From Collybia mongolica (lineage: Eukaryota > Basidiomycota > Agaricomycetes > Agaricales > Clitocybaceae), in NCBI GenBank assembly GCA_013420905.1, contig JAAXNY010000013.1, positions 1,922,001 to 1,986,000 of the forward strand: a stretch of 64,000 bases of DNA. Reading direction: 5' to 3'. The position numbers were made by a program, and so were the translations under genes. A model generated the notes under the pieces. The model was given only the letters and a program-made list of their open reading frames with translations. It was not told the DNA's origin and made no database searches. The stretch's first letter is position 1; each line of letters starts with the position of its first letter. This document shows positions 59,570 through 64,000 of the stretch, piece by piece.

Positions 59570-59935
59570 TAAATGATTCATCTAAGGCAGTAAAGTCATC
59601 CCATAAACCCACTATTTGTGGGATGAAATACCTTCTATGCTGAACTTAAATCATCCCACATATTCCACCTTTTATGGGATGAAAGTTCACTCTCTAATAG
59701 ATTAAAATGATCTAATAAAACCCACCCATTATAGGATGAAATTCCCCTCTTTTTCACTGGATTAAAATTGTCCCATATAATTCACCTCTAATGGGATGAA
59801 AGTTTCTGAAATTATAAGAGCAGAAATTCATCCTCTCAAGGGATGAAATATCTGGGATGAAGTTTCATCCCAATTTCATACCCTTTAGATTCATCCACTA
59901 AACTTAGGAAATGCTGCTTTCATCCATTAAGTGGG
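59570..59935. repeat. right subterminal array of GGATGAA palindromes
   Basis: About ten copies of GGGATGAA or TTCATCC lie here, including AAATTCATCC, GGGATGAAATATC, and GGGATGAAGTTTCATCCC. It mirrors the left array at 49290-49905 and marks the other end of the Tnp2 element. Confidence 0.85.
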
Positions 59936-60017
59936 GGAAAAACCTCCCCCACCAGGTGCACAGTGATAATCATGCTTACATTTGTCAACTACACTGTTAG
60001 CTCTAACAAGATTATTA

Positions 60018-60036
60018 CCCATGCCTTTGGCATGGG
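60018..60036 (-). other. Helitron 3'-terminal hairpin
   Basis: CCCATGCC, TTT, GGCATGGG form a perfect 8-bp stem with a 3-base loop. On the minus strand it is followed by TAATAATCTTGTTAG, so the element should end 10-15 bases after the hairpin, as Helitrons do. The exact last base (60007 or 60003) cannot be decided. Confidence 0.8.
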
Positions 60037-60105
60037 GTGTGGCAGTCCAAACCCTTAGCACAAAAATTTTTAATACACAAAACTTTTAATAAAAATTAAT
60101 AATAC

Positions 60106-62836
60106 AACTAATCAAGTAGTATTTCAGGAAATACAATATTCTTTGTAACTGTACTATTAGAACCTTCAGGAAATAGAACCTTGATACAATGACTGGAAGT
60201 GCATCTTGATAGTGCTACATATAGTTGTCCATGTGTAAAAACAGCTGTGTGTAAATCAAGTCCAACATTTTTGACAGACTGCCCTTGAGCTTTATTAATA
60301 GTCATAACCATTGCAATATGGACTGGAAATTGCCTGCAACATAGCTTGAAAGGAAGTTCACCTGAAGATGGGCTAATTGTTATTCTAGGAATGAAGGCTG
60401 TCTTTCCAGCATGATCTCCACCTAGGATTCTGACTTCAAGTACCCTAGATAAGAAGCAGGTAATCATTGCTCAGGTTCCATTATGCAATCCTTGAGAAGG
60501 ATCTAGATTCCTTAAGGTCATGATTGGTACCCCAATTTTGAGTTCTAGCCTTGCCAGAGGCATTCCTGATACATTGACTGAATTGAGGTATTCCACTGGA
60601 TAGTTAAATTCACCATCTACTCCTTGTTCTATTTGGACAGAATTGGCATTCATGTATATTTGTAATTCCCCAGGGACCTGGTCCAGTATTTGTTTGTTCA
60701 TGGCTTCCATATTATTATTACAGCCAGTAAGAATTGCGTGATCCAGAAAGTATTGATCATTGTCATCAGAAGTATCCAATATATTGATGCCAGGGTAAAT
60801 TGAGTTGATAAGATGGGTAGCATCATTACCACACCTCATATTATCTGGAAGCATGATTGATGCATCTGCACCTGTATGTCAACCATGGCCAATATCTAAG
60901 AGCCATTCTGCAAACTGTCTTCTTCAGTAGCATTGTCCAGCCTCATATCACTTTCAAGTGGAGAATTTGAATATTTGCCCAGATACGTGAATGCTGAATG
61001 GATTGACCAATAGTTTGTTCATGACCACCTCTTGGAACTACAGGTAGTATCTGTTGGAAGTCACCACCAAATACAATAGTAACACCTCCAAATGGCTGAT
61101 CATTATTTTGAATATCTTTCATAGTAAGGTCAACAGCTTCCTGGCAAAAGCAATCTTGCATTGGTACTTCATCCCAGATGATGAAATCAACCTTTCATGT
61201 GATTAAGTTAATTAGCAGGCAATATAATTATAGTAACAGATTATCTTTACCTTGGCAAGGAGTTCTGCCAGGTGAGTCCCCTTGAAAACAGAACATGTCT
61301 GCCCTTCAAACTTGTCCAATGGAATTTTAAATCTTGAATGTGCTGTTCTTCCACCCATCAAAAGAAGAGAAGCAATGCCAGACAATGCCACACATAATAC
61401 AATTTTAGCTTGGCCACATAGGTAATAGCAGATTGTATTGTAAAAATGGGTTTTTCCAGTTCCTGCTGGACCATAAAGAAAGAATATTTGTGGTTGATTA
61501 TTCAACACTGCATTAATTATTGTGTTAAATGCACCTCTTTGTTCCTCATTTAGAAGTGGAATCCACTCATCAGCTTTGGCTCTTTGCTCATATCAATCAT
61601 ATGCCAGCTGTTCAGCTAAAAGTCTGTTTCCTTCAATTTGTTCCCAAGGACCTGTATGGAGAGGCATAGGTGGATAATCTTCCAGACATTTATCAGTGGT
61701 ATTCCATATTTCCTGGTCTATCAAATATAGCCCATAGTCATAGACTTGTTCAGGGGTTGGATTCTCCATTCCTTTTTGATGAAGGATATGTTCAAGGTCA
61801 TCACAGATATTTTCCGTAAAAGAGTTCCAAAGCACATCAGGCTGAGTTGGGTTGCAGTCTCTAAGAATTGTAACAAATAGCATACATAATTGATGACCTG
61901 TTTTCATAACAGCAGCTTCTTCAAGACATTGCCTCCATTCACCATCATCCTCAAGCAGGCCCCTTGCTAGATATGCTGCTTTAAATGTGGGATATTCAAT
62001 ATCTTGAAATGTACACAGAGCATTAAAGGATATAGCACCACAGACAACAGTTAAGAGTGTTTGCAAATAAAAATGTTCTCCACTAACAGGATGAGCAAAG
62101 TACATTCTTCCAATTGCAAAGCCTTTTTTGCAGTGAGTCCAGATACACTTGGTTCTATTCAAGACAAAATGTTGTGGAAACTCTTGATACAGTAGTGCTC
62201 TAGCACATTTCTCTTCAGGAATATCATCATTATCCCTATTATCCTCTGCATTAGCCTTGAAGTATGCAGTTAGTGTTGTATTTCTAGTAGCAGCAGCATC
62301 TGCTATCATTGTGCATTCTCATCTTCATTAAATACCACTGTTTGTTCCTCAGGCAGATGAACAGATAGCCTAACCACGTTAGGTAATTCTTCATATAGTT
62401 TATATTTGAAGATATGCCAGGTTGCCTCAGATGCAGATACATATCTTGCATCTAGATAATACTTTACTTCATCTTTATTTTCTCCAAAGCCCATTTTATA
62501 GATATACTTGTGTATATATTTGAATGCCTTGATAGAAATGCAACACTCCAAATTTGCATGAGATTACATCATATATAGGATAAGAGGAGAGTGTGGCACT
62601 ATCCATCTATTATCAATAACTATTCCATCATCCATTGTAAATGTTCTTCCATTATTAGGCTATGCATAGATAGTATAGCCATTCCATGCTAGAGTAGTTG
62701 TAGCCCAAAAATCTTTGGGATAACCTTTGGTACACTTTCCATCATCTGACATACATGGCACATTCTTGTTTGCATTTCCACATGGCTTGTGAATCATCAT
62801 CTTTGTCACCAAATTATATAACCTTGGATGTATCTC
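60106..62836 (-). pseudogene. Helitron Rep-helicase polyprotein, C-terminal half, with nonsense codons
   Basis: In order on the minus strand come the end of the Rep part (HPRLYNLVTKMMIHKPCGNA, then ECCISIKAFKYIHKYIYK), a long linker (ALLYQEFPQHFVLNRTKCIW and others), and the PIF1 helicase. The helicase shows Walker A FLYGPAGTGKTHFYNTI at about 61470, the Walker B region GGVTIVFGGDFQQILPVVPR at about 61060, NMRCGNDATHLINSIYPG, and the last motifs [16 protein letters not shown] and [10 protein letters not shown] before the stop at 60106-60108. In-frame stops include TGA at 61593-61595 and 60471-60473, both where the family pattern suggests Arg (YDR, NGTR), and stops near 62560 and 62665. The polyprotein cannot be made in full. 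Confidence 0.87.
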
Positions 62837-62838
62837 CA

Positions 62839-64000
62839 TGCGCAGGCGCCTCCGGCCCCTGTCCCCATCCCTTCCAATCGACCACCTCGTCCTGGGTGCT
62901 CTCTGCCCCCTCGATCCACCAATGCTACCACGGACCTGGCTGGCCTTCGCTGCCCCTCCAAGAAAGTCATCTACACACGCTCTACCAAGCGTTCCCTTCC
63001 TCCTAGATCAAAGACCTTTGCGTCCGCAGCATCTGCTGCAATCTCCACCCCTCAGCCTCCCTCTGTGAAGAAGGCGAAGGGCCCTGCCGCAGCTCAGGCG
63101 GGGCTTGTCCAGATGGCCAAGTCCTTTCTCTCAGCACCCATTGCCTCCATCGTGCGCACTCAGCAGGTTGTGTCCAGTGATATCGTCCCTACCCCTTTGG
63201 ACTCGGCCTGAGCGAAAGCTTGACACAAGAGATCCACCACACATGGCCCCTCCCGGAAGGAGGTAGTCGTCATCACTTCACCCCCCACCCACTGGCCTGA
63301 TACACCAGTGGTTGGGCCGCTGAACTCTCACCTTGGCAATCATAAGAGGGCCATTCGCGTCATGTCTGAGACCCGAAACCACCTCGGGGGCCTGGCCCTT
63401 GTGTGTGATGTTTTGCCAGTCGAAGATGACATCCAGGTCATGCATGCCTATTTTAGCGACGCAGCTAAAAAGATATGCAAAGACAACTCTGTGGAAACGC
63501 GTGTGGAAGTAGGCTCATCCAAGTCATTCCTTTGCATCCCCGACTTCCCTTACTTTGGAGTGCACATCAAGTACGCTGCCAATGGTACCCCCATTCCCCT
63601 CACACAAGACGACATTGCCGAGATCCTCGGTAAATGCCCCTGGCATGAGGCCATCCACTTTTACCAAGGGTCTAGGCCCCGGATGGTAAGAAACTCCCGG
63701 ACATCAGACACCGGCATGGTGTTCTTCGATATCTATGACTCGCGAGGTGGACAGCACCTCCGTAGCCTCAAGGGCCGAAGCTTCATGCTTGGGTCCAAGA
63801 AACTCACCATCCTGCCCACTGAGAAGCGAGTTGGAGTCCCCATATGTCCCCGCTGCTGGAGGTATGGACACCATACAGAGGTTTGTCCATTCAAGACACA
63901 GCTGTGCTCCATCTGTGCCGGCCCACATGAAACCAACCACCACTGCGTGTTAGCCACGTGCTGCAAAAAACAGCCCAAGGCCAACCCCCCTCGAGAGGCG
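62839..64000 (+). mobile_element. non-LTR retrotransposon (LINE), 5' part with gag-like ORF1, runs off the window
   Basis: A sharp change to CpG-rich sequence at about 62839 interrupts the Helitron and begins a plus-strand reading frame of about 385 codons, open except for TGA at 63209-63211 and 63221-63223. The first part is Pro/Ser/Ala/Lys-rich (RSTKRSLPPRSKTFASAASA). The second part has ETRNHLGGLALVCDVLP and SKSFLCIPDFPYFGVHIKYA, and ends in two CCHC-type knuckles, CPRCWRYGHHTEVC and CSICAGPHETNHHC. This is the layout of ORF1 in fungal LINEs, whose product binds the element RNA. ORF2 (endonuclease and reverse transcriptase) would lie beyond the window. Both TGA codons would be Arg if they were CGA. 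The 5' end may be truncated. Confidence 0.8.

Larger units (their letters stand above)
49277..59965 (+). mobile_element. Tnp2 (CACTA/EnSpm-type) transposon, about 10.7 kb, decayed
   Basis: The proposed ends are CACTGTG at 49277-49283 and CACAGTG at 59959-59965. Each is flanked on the outside by ATA, the 3-bp target duplication expected for CACTA elements. Beyond seven bases the ends do not match well. Inside both ends are arrays of GGATGAA/TTCATCC palindromes. The cargo is a small accessory gene (minus), an Spt5-like KOW gene (minus) and the Tnp2 transposase (plus). The transposase has frameshifts, nonsense codons and an insertion, so the element cannot move itself. The cassette is supported by gene content and subterminal arrays; the exact ends are an inference. 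Confidence 0.7.
60003..62838 (-). mobile_element. Helitron, 3' portion, on the minus strand
   Basis: Reading the minus strand, the end of a Helitron Rep/helicase polyprotein is followed by a 3' end with a perfect 8-bp hairpin and then the terminal bases (CTTG or GTTAG). The 5' side is cut at about 62838 by the retrotransposon that fills the rest of the window. Helitrons move by rolling-circle replication through a HUH Rep nuclease joined to a PIF1-type helicase. Here only the very end of the Rep part remains in the window. The sequence is CpG-poor and carries several nonsense codons. Confidence 0.85.

Overview
The window looks like a chromosome segment from a filamentous fungus, most likely a basidiomycete of the Agaricomycetes type. 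The reasons are many short GT..AG introns of about 45-65 bp, eukaryotic housekeeping genes (a Nop4-type ribosome-biogenesis factor, a Pil1/Lsp1 eisosome protein, a YAT-type amino-acid permease), and transposon families (Tnp2 with a companion KOW protein, Helitron, Tc1, gag-only LTR element) in the form usual for that group. No species is assigned. All gene identities come from reading translations and recalling family patterns; no database search was run.

Layout. 1-10.9 kb is repeat-rich: two inverted relics of one unknown gene (1-475 and 10,411-10,878), a 295-bp tandem duplication, a decayed lipase, a 1.5-kb LTR element carrying only gag, and a complete-looking Tc1/mariner element with 212-bp inverted repeats. 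11-35 kb is the gene-bearing core: an unidentified minus-strand locus, a secreted alpha/beta-hydrolase-like gene with ten introns, NOP4, a lysine/alanine/proline-rich nuclear protein with tandem AKPAS repeats, an amino-acid permease, a conserved fungal protein with a C-terminal beta-type domain, and a PIL1-like gene with a very long disordered tail. Long stretches between these (about 20-24, 27-29, 30-31.7 and 35-38 kb) hold no gene I can support.

38-48 kb is accessory. It has two tandem paralogues of a fungal single-pass membrane protein (one frameshifted, one intact), an alanine-rich small membrane protein, and a divergent pair of small secreted cysteine-containing proteins with matching intron positions, one of which has a duplicated upstream region.

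48-64 kb is a nest of transposons: a 141-bp MITE, then a roughly 10.7-kb Tnp2/CACTA-type element with subterminal palindrome arrays at both ends. Inside it lie a small accessory protein, an Spt5-like NGN/KOW protein and a broken Tnp2 transposase. A Helitron follows, whose 3' hairpin lies within about 40 bp of the Tnp2 element, and it is split by a CpG-rich non-LTR retrotransposon that runs off the window. Several in-frame stops in these elements are TGA where the family pattern suggests an arginine CGA, which fits C-to-T decay at CpG sites.
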